Notes under the pieces: generated by a model
The model's database searches: none
Told to the model about the DNA's origin: nothing
Seen by the model: the letters and a program-made list of their open reading frames with translations, nothing else
Part shown: positions 54,727-63,607 of the stretch, one piece after another
Layout of the letters: the number at the start of each line of letters is the position of its first letter
How positions within the stretch are numbered: position 1 is the stretch's first letter
NCBI GenBank assembly: GCA_024640365.1
Contig: JAHEFE010000010.1
Location: 17,829-81,828 of the forward strand
Origin: Woeseiaceae bacterium
GTDB taxonomy: Bacteria > Pseudomonadota > Gammaproteobacteria > Steroidobacterales > Woeseiaceae
Reading direction: 5' to 3'
Length of the DNA stretch: 64,000 nt
Program-made: the position numbers and the translations under genes

Positions 54727-55728
54727 CTACATAGTCAGCGCCATCAGCGCCTTCGCCGTGTGCAATCTATTGTCTGCCTCTGGATAAACCCGTGACTGGG
54801 GCCCATCGATGACCGCATCCGTAACCTCGCAGCCACGATCGGCAGGCAGACAGTGCATGTAAATTGCCCACTCCTTCGCTCGAGCCATCATCTTCTCGTC
54901 GCAAATCCAGTGTTTGTATTGTTGCGCGATTCGCATTGCTTCCTGAGGCTTGCCAAACAAGGATTCAACACCCCAACTCTTCGGATACACGATATCGGCG
55001 TCTGCAAACGCTTCTTCCATGCTGTCAACGACCTCAAACTTGCCGCCGGAGCGCGCAGCATTTTCCTGGGCAAGGCGCATAGGCTCTTTCATCAGCGTAT
55101 ATTCGGGCGGATGCGCAAGAGTCACATTCATGCCAAAGCGCGTCATAAGCATAATCAGCCCCTGCGGCACCGACATAGGCTTCACATAGCTCGGTGCGTA
55201 CGCCCAGGAAACCGCGATTTTCAGATCACGAAGATCTTTGCCAAACTCTTCTCTGATGGTCATCAGGTCGGCAAGATTCTGACATGGATGATCGACGTCG
55301 CACTGCATATTTATTACCGGCGCCGTTGCATATTTTGCAACGTCACGCATATACGACTGACCTTCGCCCGGCACCAGATCGTGACGTATTGCAATGCCGT
55401 GACCGTAACCGGACAAGATCGTACCCATATCCTTGGGACTTTCGCCATGAGCAATCTGCGATGTCTCTGAGTCTATGAAATGTGCATGCCCGCCGAGTTG
55501 GGTCATGCCTGCCTCGAAGGAGTTGCGAGTGCGCGTAGATTTGTCAAAGAAAATGAGAAACATCGTCTTGTGTAACAAGTGCAATGTTGGAATGCCGCTT
55601 TTAAATTCTTTTTTCAATTGATCAGCCGTATCAAGCGCGAGTTCAATTTCATCGTCCGCCCAATCCTGCGTCATCAACCAATCACGGCCGCGCATACGAT
55701 CTGATATTGCTTTCGCTTTCTTGGTCAC
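54727..55728 (-). CDS. ygeW: YgeW-like carbamoyltransferase
   Basis: 333 aa aspartate/ornithine carbamoyltransferase family. Carbamoyl-phosphate loop FDKSTRTRNSFE, then SQIAHGESPKDM, NMQCDVDHPCQNLADL and the MHCLPAD motif. The middle, WAYAPSYVKPMSVPQGLIML and DIVYPKSWG, matches YgeW of E. coli by eye, but the protein is about 60 residues shorter (YgeW is about 396). Start is GTG at 55728 with GGAGG nine bases upstream. Within the operon it probably releases carbamoyl phosphate from a ureido intermediate. Confidence 0.85.
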   Translation of the reverse strand: MTKKAKAISDRMRGRDWLMTQDWADDEIELALDTADQLKKEFKSGIPTLHLLHKTMFLIFFDKSTRTRNSFEAGMTQLGGHAHFIDSETSQIAHGESPKDMGTILSGYGHGIAIRHDLVPGEGQSYMRDVAKYATAPVINMQCDVDHPCQNLADLMTIREEFGKDLRDLKIAVSWAYAPSYVKPMSVPQGLIMLMTRFGMNVTLAHPPEYTLMKEPMRLAQENAARSGGKFEVVDSMEEAFADADIVYPKSWGVESLFGKPQEAMRIAQQYKHWICDEKMMARAKEWAIYMHCLPADRGCEVTDAVIDGPQSRVYPEADNRLHTAKALMALTM

Positions 55729-55775
55729 CTCAGGGTGCCTCCATAAGTCGTTCGTAACAGGGTGTTGCGTTCGTT

Positions 55776-56969
55776 TTATCCTTTCGCGAAGGTGTCAACC
55801 AACGCCGCATAAAAAGCGCTGCAGCACACCAAATGCTCCACTTCAGTTTGCTCATTTGGGGCGTGTGCAAAATGCTCATGCCCGGGGCCGAAGCCAACCG
55901 TAGGGATATTGTGCATGCCAGCGGTCGCCACGCCGTTGGTGCTAAATGTCCAGTGTCCTACTTCGGGTTCTTTGTTAAATGCCTGCCGATAAGCCACCAG
56001 CGCTGCCTGCACCTCCGGTTCGCTCTCGGGCATTTCCCAGGTTGGGTAATATTTGCGCGTTGGATATGTAAGCCCGGTATGACTGGGCACCGCGTAATCA
56101 AGCACCGTAACGGTCGCGCCAGCCGCTTTCACGGAAGGCAATGCAAGAATTTCTGCGACCGAGGTTTCCTCAGTCTCATCAATCGTCAAACGCCGGTCAA
56201 GATGGATGGTGCAGCCATCTGCAACGGCGCACAGACTGGGTGAATTGGAGCGAATTTCGCTGATCGTCACCGTGCCCTTGCCGAGCGGCTCACGCGGCTC
56301 CAGTCGCTCATTGAGCTTCTCGATATCCGCCACGATCCCGGCCATCTTGTAAATGGCATTGACGCCGCGCTCCGGTGCCGAACCGTGACAGGAAACGCCA
56401 GACGTATGCACCTCCATTTCCATGCGCCCACGGTGACCACGGTAGACACGCAAACTGGTCGGCTCGGTGATGACAACGAGATCTGGCTTGAGACCGTCTT
56501 CATTGACGATGTATTGCCAACACAGCCCGTCGCAGTCTTCCTCCTGCACTGTGCCAGTCACATAAAAAGTAACGTTGTCAGGGATTCCTCTTTTCTTCAG
56601 CAGCGCGCCGGCGTAAACGCTGGAAGCAACACCGCCTTTCATATCGCTGGTTCCGCGACCATAGAGAATGCCATCCTCAACATCACCGGAATGGGGGTCC
56701 CGGTTCCACAGCGCCGGATCACCAACATCCACCGTATCGACATGGCCATCGAACGCGATCACCTTTGGCCCGGAACCAATGCGCCCTATCACATTCCCCA
56801 TTGGGTCGATCGTCACTTCGTCGTAACCGATTTTCAGCATCTCCTCACGGATGCGCTTAACAACTGCACCTTCTTGCGAACTCAATGACGGAATGCGAAT
56901 GATGTCCTGCATGAATGCCACCAGGTCTGCCTTGATTTCCATGGCATCTGCGTAATACGTACTGCTCAT
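55776..56969 (-). CDS. ygeY: YgeY-family M20 hydrolase
   Basis: 397-aa metallohydrolase of the M20 family. Metal-binding signatures AFDGHVDTVDVGD and YGRGTSDMKGG, the catalytic Glu in GTVQEEDCDG, and STNGVATAGMHNIPTVGFGPG near the end. Best fit is YgeY, linked to selenium-associated purine catabolism. Its ATG overlaps the previous stop (ATGA). It may hydrolyse a ureido or amide bond in the pathway; this is inference. Confidence 0.9.
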   Translation of the reverse strand: MSSTYYADAMEIKADLVAFMQDIIRIPSLSSQEGAVVKRIREEMLKIGYDEVTIDPMGNVIGRIGSGPKVIAFDGHVDTVDVGDPALWNRDPHSGDVEDGILYGRGTSDMKGGVASSVYAGALLKKRGIPDNVTFYVTGTVQEEDCDGLCWQYIVNEDGLKPDLVVITEPTSLRVYRGHRGRMEMEVHTSGVSCHGSAPERGVNAIYKMAGIVADIEKLNERLEPREPLGKGTVTISEIRSNSPSLCAVADGCTIHLDRRLTIDETEETSVAEILALPSVKAAGATVTVLDYAVPSHTGLTYPTRKYYPTWEMPESEPEVQAALVAYRQAFNKEPEVGHWTFSTNGVATAGMHNIPTVGFGPGHEHFAHAPNEQTEVEHLVCCSAFYAALVDTFAKG

Positions 56970-58465
56970 TTATGGTCTCCGTCATCACTGTCTGTTTTTA
57001 AGCCGCTTGCCGCATTAAAAGAATCAATCAGGCGGTCCCATTCATCCACGACATCCTGCGAAAAAGTTTCGCGCCAAAAATCCTCATCCCACAATTGCCG
57101 CAACTCATCGGAGCTGCGCCCCTGCTGCTCAACCCAGGTGAAGTATTTGAAGTTATGCAGTGCTTTTTGATCGGCGTAATTTAATTCCCGCACGTGATCG
57201 GTCGTTATGCCCTGCAAATAGCGCGCATAGTGCTGGTTGGCCAGGCGCGCGCTATAGGGGCCATGCATCTCCGTCATTTCCTGCAAGCGAGATGAATACA
57301 GCTCCATCGAATCGGTCAACGGCATAAAGATCACGTCGCGACTATCCATGTCGTAATAACGAGCCGTTTTGATGCTCGCTACGAGATTGCAGAGCCCCGA
57401 AATGCCTATCGAGTCGAGGGATTGCAATGTTTTTTCATCAACCCCTTCTCGAAGCAAACACTCACGACCCTCTTTTTCATTAAACAGCCGCATCAACTGC
57501 ATGGTCTGCTCGTCATCAATGGCAGCCACGAAATTGGTATTTCGCACGTTGTGTATCCAGGGAATGTGTTTATCGCCGATACCTTCGATGCGGTGATCAC
57601 CGAAACCGAATTGCAGCAGTGTTGGACACTGCAACGCCTCCGTCGCCACGACTCGGATGCCCGGGTGTTGCGTACGCAGGTAATCACCAGCGGCGATTGT
57701 GCCTGCAGAACCGGTGGCGCTGACGTATGCCGACAATCGGCGTCCTTCCTGATAATGCTTTTGAAAAATTTCTTCGATAACTGAGCCGGTCATCTGGTAA
57801 TGCCAAATTGCATTACCAAACTCTTCAAACTGATTGAAGATCACAACGCCATCTCCGCGTGTCTCACGCAGTTCCCAGCACTTGTCGTAGATTTCCTTGA
57901 CGTTCGATTCGGTTCCCGGGGTTGCGATTATCTCGTCGGTGCCTATTTGTCGGAGCCACTCAAAGCGTTCTCGACTCATCCCCTCCGGTAAAATGGCAAC
58001 CGCCGGACAGCCTAGCAACGCGCAATCGTAGGCACCGCCGCGGCAGTAGTTTCCGGTCGATGGCCACACGGCCTTTTGTGTGTCCGGATCGAAGCTGCCG
58101 GTCACCAGACGTGGTACCAGACAACCATAGGCCGCACCGACTTTATGCGCACCGGTTGGAAACCATTTGCCAACGATACCTATGATCGTGGCATCAACGC
58201 CGGTTAGCGCCGGCGGAAATTCGATCCAGTTACCCTCGGCAAAGCCCCCGCCATGCTCCCGTGGCTCGTTCTTCCAGGTAATGCGAAACAAATTGACTGG
58301 GTCCATATCCCACAATCCGACGTCCCTCAACCGGGACTTGATGGCAGCGGGAATTTTCGTCGGATCTTTTTGTTGCGCGAACGTGGGTAACAGAATTTTT
58401 TGCGTCCGGGCACGAGCAATGCTTTTTTGCAAAACGTCTTTATTTATCTCGGGAATCAAGTTCAT
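56966..58465 (-). CDS. PLP-dependent fold-type-II enzyme (large TrpB/cysteine-synthase-like)
   Basis: 499 aa. The PLP lysine is most likely in FPTGAHKVGAAYG, a GAHK context resembling TrpB; other landmarks are VWPSTGNYCRGGAYDC, the glycine loop SATGSAGTIAAGDYL, and a long C-terminal helical extension with LTDSMELYSSRLQEM. It is longer than E. coli YgeX (about 398 aa) and does not share its LNAFKMLGG motif. Co-translated with xdhD and ygeY through ATGA overlaps; GGAGGGG upstream. A lyase or ammonia-lyase acting on an amino acid intermediate is the best guess. Substrate unknown. Confidence 0.85.
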   Translation of the reverse strand: MNLIPEINKDVLQKSIARARTQKILLPTFAQQKDPTKIPAAIKSRLRDVGLWDMDPVNLFRITWKNEPREHGGGFAEGNWIEFPPALTGVDATIIGIVGKWFPTGAHKVGAAYGCLVPRLVTGSFDPDTQKAVWPSTGNYCRGGAYDCALLGCPAVAILPEGMSRERFEWLRQIGTDEIIATPGTESNVKEIYDKCWELRETRGDGVVIFNQFEEFGNAIWHYQMTGSVIEEIFQKHYQEGRRLSAYVSATGSAGTIAAGDYLRTQHPGIRVVATEALQCPTLLQFGFGDHRIEGIGDKHIPWIHNVRNTNFVAAIDDEQTMQLMRLFNEKEGRECLLREGVDEKTLQSLDSIGISGLCNLVASIKTARYYDMDSRDVIFMPLTDSMELYSSRLQEMTEMHGPYSARLANQHYARYLQGITTDHVRELNYADQKALHNFKYFTWVEQQGRSSDELRQLWDEDFWRETFSQDVVDEWDRLIDSFNAASGLKTDSDDGDHK

Positions 58466-61356
58466 CGTTCCCCTCCGAATTTTATTGTGGGGATAGGATC
58501 GCGATCGCCCCAGGCAAGCTCGACCTCAGTTGCGGATGTGCGTATTGCTTTCAATAACTCGTCTTGATCGACCGGCAGACTTCGCACTCGCACACCGGTG
58601 GCTCGATAGATGGCGTTAGTTATGGCAGGACTTGTAGGAATACTCGGCAACTCACCAACGCCTTTAGCACCAAAAGGACCATCCGCCGTATTGTGCTCCA
58701 CGATATGTGAAATTATTTTCGGTGCATGCACAATGCTGGGCGTCTTGTAGCGCGCCATCACATTGGTCCATGGCTCGCCCTGTTCCTGGATATAGTGTTC
58801 GGTCAACGCGTAGCCAATACACATCACTATGCCGCCCTCGATTTGTCCTTCGAGAGTCAGCGGATTTAACGCTCGCCCTACGTCATGGGCCGCAATAACC
58901 TGCCGAACATTAACCTCTGCCGTGCGCATATCGATTTCACAGAGCACCGCTTGCGCACAAAAACCAAAAGCAAAATGCATGTCACCGCCGCTGCCCAGCG
59001 GTTCAGTCTTCGGCGCCCAGTACTCGTATTGAGCGACCGTACTGGTAGCAGATGCTTCTGCGAGAGTGAGCACCTCGGCAACACTCACGGACTCTTCGCC
59101 GGCAATTATCTCGCCATCGATAAATTCCAGCGTAGCGGCATCACAACCCAGGAACCCAGCAGCCAGCGGCGCAAGTTTTGCGGCCACTGCCCTGGCAGCC
59201 AGGCGTGCGGCATTACCACTGACATAGGACTGGCGACTGGCGGTCGTTGGCCCTCCGTCAGGGCAAAAGTCGGTATCACCGAGTAACACGTTGACCTGTT
59301 CGGCCGGCAATCCCAGCTCCTCGCCAACACAGGCTGCGAGTACGCCCGGCAGTCCCTGGCCCAACTCAGCGGAAGAAATTCGCACCTCTGCCTGCGGTCC
59401 TTTTTGGCGGTCGAGCCAGACCTCCACTTCAGCTGTTGCCTTATCCGGCGCACCGCCACCGAGTCCGGTGTTCTTGTAGCCAACTGCCAGGCCCCAGGCG
59501 TATCGCAGGTGACCCTCGTCCCAGGTCCAGCGGAAATTCTGGCCGCGCATGTCGAAATCAACTTTGTCGATACACTCGTTCAGCCCGGCACTTTCACGCA
59601 AAATCTGGCCGGTCGCTGTTACCGAACCCACATCAAGCGCATTCATGCGTCGAAACTCTACGGGATCCAGCCCCAGTTTCTCCGCGAGCATGTCCATATT
59701 GCTCTCTACTGCAAAACAACTCTGGGTCACGCCGAAACCACGAAATGCACCACAGGGAACGTTGTTGGTAAAGACGGCAAAGCAATCCACATTGACGTGT
59801 GGCACATCGTAAGGCCCGGTAGCATGCGTTGTAGCCCGGGTCAGGACCTTGTCGCTCAAGCTCGCATAAGCACCACCATCGCCGTAGAGCGTTGCCTCAA
59901 CGGCGGTCAGCTTCCCTTCGCTGGTCGCGCCGGTGCGGATGCGAATTATGGTCGCATGTCGCTTCGGATGGACCATGAGACTTTCCTGGCGCGTGTACAG
60001 CATTTTCACGGGCCGCTTGCACGCTTCAGCCAACAACGCCGCGTGGATCTGACCGACGATATCTTCCTTGCCACCAAAACCACCACCCATAAGCGTCGCC
60101 ACAACGCGCACTCGATCAGGAGGAACTCCCAGCGCTGCCGCGGCCTGGTCACGATCGGTATAGGGAATCTGGCTACCAACATAAATAGTTGTCTTGTCGT
60201 GTTTAGCCCGCTCGCCGCGGACTGCCAGCAAATCGCAGTTGCCACCAAACTTCGTCGGGTTATAGCCCGCCGGAACGCCAATGGAACACTCAGGCTCGAG
60301 GAAGAGGTGCTCAGTTGTCGGGGTGCGATAGGTCTGATCGACAACCACATCGGCAGCGGCAAAACCCGCATTCAAATCACCCTTGCGGACTTTAATGTGC
60401 TTAAGAAGATTGCCTTCGGCATGCGTTTCATGAACGAGCGTGCTGTTAGGGCGCAGTGCAGCAATCACATCGGAAACAATCGGCAACACCTGGTAATCAA
60501 CCTCGATTAGCTCCAGTGCCGCCTCTGCAATTTCCGGCGTATCCGCCGCAACGATGGCCACCGCGTCGCCAACGTAACGAACTTTATCCGCGCACAACAC
60601 GGGCCAGTCAGCAACTACCACGCCGTGCAGATTGCGGCCCGGAATATCGGCATGCGTAAGAACTGCGTGAACGCCAGCGAGTTTACGAGCCGCCGCTGTA
60701 TTAATGGAGAGAATGCGGCCATGCGGAATTCCCGCGCGCTTGGTACGCGCGTACAGCATGCCTGGAAAATTGTAGTCGTCGGTGAAGCGTGCCTTGCCCG
60801 TAATTTTCGCCAGCGAGTTAGGGTTGGGGCGCGGTTGACCGACCGTCTGTCCGGCCGCCTGGGTTGCGGGAATATACGGCGCAACGTTCTGTCCCGACGC
60901 CTGCAGGATTGCATTGATAATGCTTTGGTAACCGGTGCAACGGCAATAAGAATCCTTCAGTGCCGATTTAATGTCTGCTTCGGTAACTGTTTCGCCGACG
61001 GCACTCTTTTGATCGAGCAACCCTTTCGCGGTCATGATCACACCGGGGGTGCAGATGCCACACTGCACCGCGCCATGATCAAGGAATGCCTGCTGCAATG
61101 GATGTAACTCGCCATGCTGATCAAGGCCTTCGATCGTTTCGATGCGGCGGCCATTCGCCTTCAATGCCGGATATACACAGCTCACCACAGGCGTGCCATC
61201 AACAAGCACGGTGCAGATGCCACACTCCGCCTCGTTGCAGCCGATTTTCGTTCCGGTCATGCGCAGATCGTCACGCAGAACCTGCGACAAATAGCGAGAG
61301 TCATCGACATTGATATCGACCTCTTGGCCATTAACCGTCATCTGCAAGCGACTCAT
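58462..61356 (-). CDS. xdhD: XdhD-like molybdenum hydroxylase (fused 2Fe-2S and Mo subunits)
   Basis: 964-aa xanthine-dehydrogenase-type enzyme, hydroxylating a purine or related heterocycle with water. The first 160 residues hold two 2Fe-2S domains (GCNEAECGICTVLVDG; CGICTPG; YCRCTGYQ); the rest is the molybdopterin part with MGGGFGGKEDIVGQ, GAFRGFGVTQSCF, SAELGQGLPGVL and the catalytic Glu in GAKGVGELPS. Length and fusion equal E. coli XdhD (956 aa). The FAD subunit is encoded next to it (ATGA overlap). Confidence 0.93.
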   Translation of the reverse strand: MSRLQMTVNGQEVDINVDDSRYLSQVLRDDLRMTGTKIGCNEAECGICTVLVDGTPVVSCVYPALKANGRRIETIEGLDQHGELHPLQQAFLDHGAVQCGICTPGVIMTAKGLLDQKSAVGETVTEADIKSALKDSYCRCTGYQSIINAILQASGQNVAPYIPATQAAGQTVGQPRPNPNSLAKITGKARFTDDYNFPGMLYARTKRAGIPHGRILSINTAAARKLAGVHAVLTHADIPGRNLHGVVVADWPVLCADKVRYVGDAVAIVAADTPEIAEAALELIEVDYQVLPIVSDVIAALRPNSTLVHETHAEGNLLKHIKVRKGDLNAGFAAADVVVDQTYRTPTTEHLFLEPECSIGVPAGYNPTKFGGNCDLLAVRGERAKHDKTTIYVGSQIPYTDRDQAAAALGVPPDRVRVVATLMGGGFGGKEDIVGQIHAALLAEACKRPVKMLYTRQESLMVHPKRHATIIRIRTGATSEGKLTAVEATLYGDGGAYASLSDKVLTRATTHATGPYDVPHVNVDCFAVFTNNVPCGAFRGFGVTQSCFAVESNMDMLAEKLGLDPVEFRRMNALDVGSVTATGQILRESAGLNECIDKVDFDMRGQNFRWTWDEGHLRYAWGLAVGYKNTGLGGGAPDKATAEVEVWLDRQKGPQAEVRISSAELGQGLPGVLAACVGEELGLPAEQVNVLLGDTDFCPDGGPTTASRQSYVSGNAARLAARAVAAKLAPLAAGFLGCDAATLEFIDGEIIAGEESVSVAEVLTLAEASATSTVAQYEYWAPKTEPLGSGGDMHFAFGFCAQAVLCEIDMRTAEVNVRQVIAAHDVGRALNPLTLEGQIEGGIVMCIGYALTEHYIQEQGEPWTNVMARYKTPSIVHAPKIISHIVEHNTADGPFGAKGVGELPSIPTSPAITNAIYRATGVRVRSLPVDQDELLKAIRTSATEVELAWGDRDPIPTIKFGGER

Positions 61357-62261
61357 GACGCGACTCCCTCGGCCAAGTGACGACTGGCCGCGGCACGTTC
61401 AGCCGCCCGAGCCAGAATCAAAGGCAGGTAAGTACGAATCATCTGGGCGCGGTACTCGGTCGTTGCTCGATATTTGCTACCACGCAACGTCACGTTTTGC
61501 AGAGCAATCTCGGCGGCCTCGGAAAATTTCTCCGCAGATGGCGGGTCGCCAACCAGTGATTTCATGGCGGCGTCCGCAATGTGCGGCGTCGGCCCAACCG
61601 GACCCATGCTAATTGTCGCTGCGCTGATCGATGCGCCATCCAGTCGCAAGCTCACCGCCATCGAGATGATGGGCAAGCACAGCCCCTGCGGTCGCATGAC
61701 GCGATGAAATGCAGATCCCTCGCCAATTACAGCCGCCCTGAAGCGCAACCGCGTCAAGATCTCGCGATGACGATCAATCACGCTCCTGCCAGGGCCGGCA
61801 AACGAATCCCTGGCCGGAATCCAGCGCACGCCGTTGACGCCGGCGATTTCAATTTCACCAGCCAGTGCCAGGAATCCCATCGTGCCATCACCCGCGGGCA
61901 AGGCATGAGCAACGTTGCCAGCAAGCGTGCCGACGTTACGCACCTGTGGACCGCCGATGACGCCACAACCTTCCGCGAGACACGTCCCGAATTTTTTTAT
62001 GGTCGCGTTATTAATGATTTCCGTATGCGTTACGCCGCAGCCAATCAAAACGCAATCGTCGCTTCTGCTGATAATCTTGCAGTCAGCAATACGCGTTGCA
62101 TCAATCATCGCCATAACAGGACGTCGCAAGCCGCGGCGCATTTCCACCAGCAAATCGGTACCACCGCCAACAACGCGAGCGTCGCCATCGTAATGGCGCA
62201 GCAACTCGATGGCTTCCTCAACGGAAACTGGCGAATGGTAGTTTGTGCAAAAACTTGTCAC
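61353..62261 (-). CDS. ygfM: FAD-binding subunit of the xanthine-dehydrogenase-like enzyme
   Basis: 302 aa from the GTG at 62261 (AGGG upstream). CO-dehydrogenase-flavoprotein family: VVGGGTDLLVEMRRGL, GGPQVRNVGTLAGNVAHALP (FAD binding), and the C-terminal LRGSKYRATTEYRAQMI. Lies between ssnA and xdhD, as YgfM does in E. coli. An in-frame extension to 62378 overlaps ssnA and is not needed. Confidence 0.9.
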   Translation of the reverse strand: MTSFCTNYHSPVSVEEAIELLRHYDGDARVVGGGTDLLVEMRRGLRRPVMAMIDATRIADCKIISRSDDCVLIGCGVTHTEIINNATIKKFGTCLAEGCGVIGGPQVRNVGTLAGNVAHALPAGDGTMGFLALAGEIEIAGVNGVRWIPARDSFAGPGRSVIDRHREILTRLRFRAAVIGEGSAFHRVMRPQGLCLPIISMAVSLRLDGASISAATISMGPVGPTPHIADAAMKSLVGDPPSAEKFSEAAEIALQNVTLRGSKYRATTEYRAQMIRTYLPLILARAAERAAASRHLAEGVAS

Positions 62262-62274
62262 TACAGTAACCCTT

Positions 62275-63606
62275 TTAACTTGATGCCTGAATTCGTTGCC
62301 ACAACCGCGGGGCCCGTTCTGCGCACTGCGCGCGAATAGCTGCCTCGTCAAGATGGGCAATGCGTCCGTCAGCAACAATCACGCGTCCCCGTGCGATCGT
62401 CGTCCGTACTGCAGCAAAGCCCAGGCCGAATAACAGGTGACCAAAAAATGTATTTTCGTTTAGTGGCGTAAACGGGACGTACTCTGGAATCACGATATCG
62501 GCCAGTTGACCGGGAGCCAGCGCACCACGCGGCTCGCGAAACAGACGATTTGCAATGCTGCGATTATTACGCAGCAAAATGTCACACGCTTCGACAAATG
62601 CGAGCGTCGGGTCACGATGAATACTGCGCTGTTGCATGTACATGGCCCTTGCCTGGGAAATAAGATGCGACGACATTCCATCGGTACCCATGCCCACCAA
62701 CACGCCGCTCTGCAACATATCGAGCACCGGCGCTGAGCCCAGACCGTTATTCATATTGGATTCGGGGTTGATCACAAGCATCGAGTCGGTCGAGTGCAAC
62801 AAATCCAGTTCGCGCGCATCGAAGTGAATGCCGTGCACAAAAATCGTCTTGGGCCCGGCAATGCCGAACTCCATAAAGCGATCCATGAGTCGTTTACCGT
62901 AGCGCTCCTCGGTCACTTTCACGTCAATTTCGTCTTCACCCGCGTGCACGTGAAAGCCCACGTCCAACTCTGTAGCAAGGGCTGCGCAACGCTCCAGCGT
63001 TGCTGTACCAAGGGTCATTAATGCATGCATACCCAGCATGGCGACCATCTGGTCATCATCTGCAGCATGGCACTTGCGTATGTAGCGCTCGTTTTCCTCA
63101 ATGCCCTCGCCGTCACAATTGCGGTCCGAGACCTCGTAACTTAGGCAGCCGCTTAAGCCCACATCGCGGAATGCACGTTCGACCTGGTCGAGACTGCCGT
63201 CGCAGCATGAAGGCGACGCATGATGATCAATGACCGTTGTGCAGCCGGCACGTGCCGCATGCATCAGCGCCAGCAAGGCAGAATAATAAACATCGTCAGC
63301 GTCCAGGGCCCTATCCAGCTTCCACCACAGCTTTTGCAGGTTCTCTACAAAATTTCGCGGTGGCGGGCCGGGCGGAGTGAACCCCCGTGCAAACGTCGAA
63401 TAGAGATGGTGGTGAGCATTGATCAACCCCGGCATGACCACACAGCCACCGGCATCAATGCTGCGATCTGCCGCATAGCGGTCTGCAGCAAAATTACCAA
63501 CAGCAACGATCTGCTGATCTTCTATATAAACACTGCCGTTCTCGAAAAAGCGGTTTTCTTCATCAAGCGTTACAACGTCTGCATTGGTTATCAGCAAAGA
63601 ACTCAT
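62275..63606 (-). CDS. ssnA: SsnA amidohydrolase
   Basis: 443 aa from the ATG at 63606 (MSSLLITNADVVTLDEENRF). Amidohydrolase metal motif GLINAHHHLYSTFARGF, catalytic FHVHAGEDEID, HGIHF and GMGTDGMSSHL. E. coli SsnA is 442 aa. It probably hydrolyses or deaminates a cyclic purine-derived compound. Start lies one base after the ygfK stop. Confidence 0.92.
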   Translation of the reverse strand: MSSLLITNADVVTLDEENRFFENGSVYIEDQQIVAVGNFAADRYAADRSIDAGGCVVMPGLINAHHHLYSTFARGFTPPGPPPRNFVENLQKLWWKLDRALDADDVYYSALLALMHAARAGCTTVIDHHASPSCCDGSLDQVERAFRDVGLSGCLSYEVSDRNCDGEGIEENERYIRKCHAADDDQMVAMLGMHALMTLGTATLERCAALATELDVGFHVHAGEDEIDVKVTEERYGKRLMDRFMEFGIAGPKTIFVHGIHFDARELDLLHSTDSMLVINPESNMNNGLGSAPVLDMLQSGVLVGMGTDGMSSHLISQARAMYMQQRSIHRDPTLAFVEACDILLRNNRSIANRLFREPRGALAPGQLADIVIPEYVPFTPLNENTFFGHLLFGLGFAAVRTTIARGRVIVADGRIAHLDEAAIRAQCAERAPRLWQRIQASS

Positions 63607-63607
63607 A

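Noticed and set aside
59404..60510. 368-codon plus-strand open frame opposite xdhD
   Set aside because: Lies inside the conserved molybdenum hydroxylase on the other strand; composition is that of an antisense shadow.
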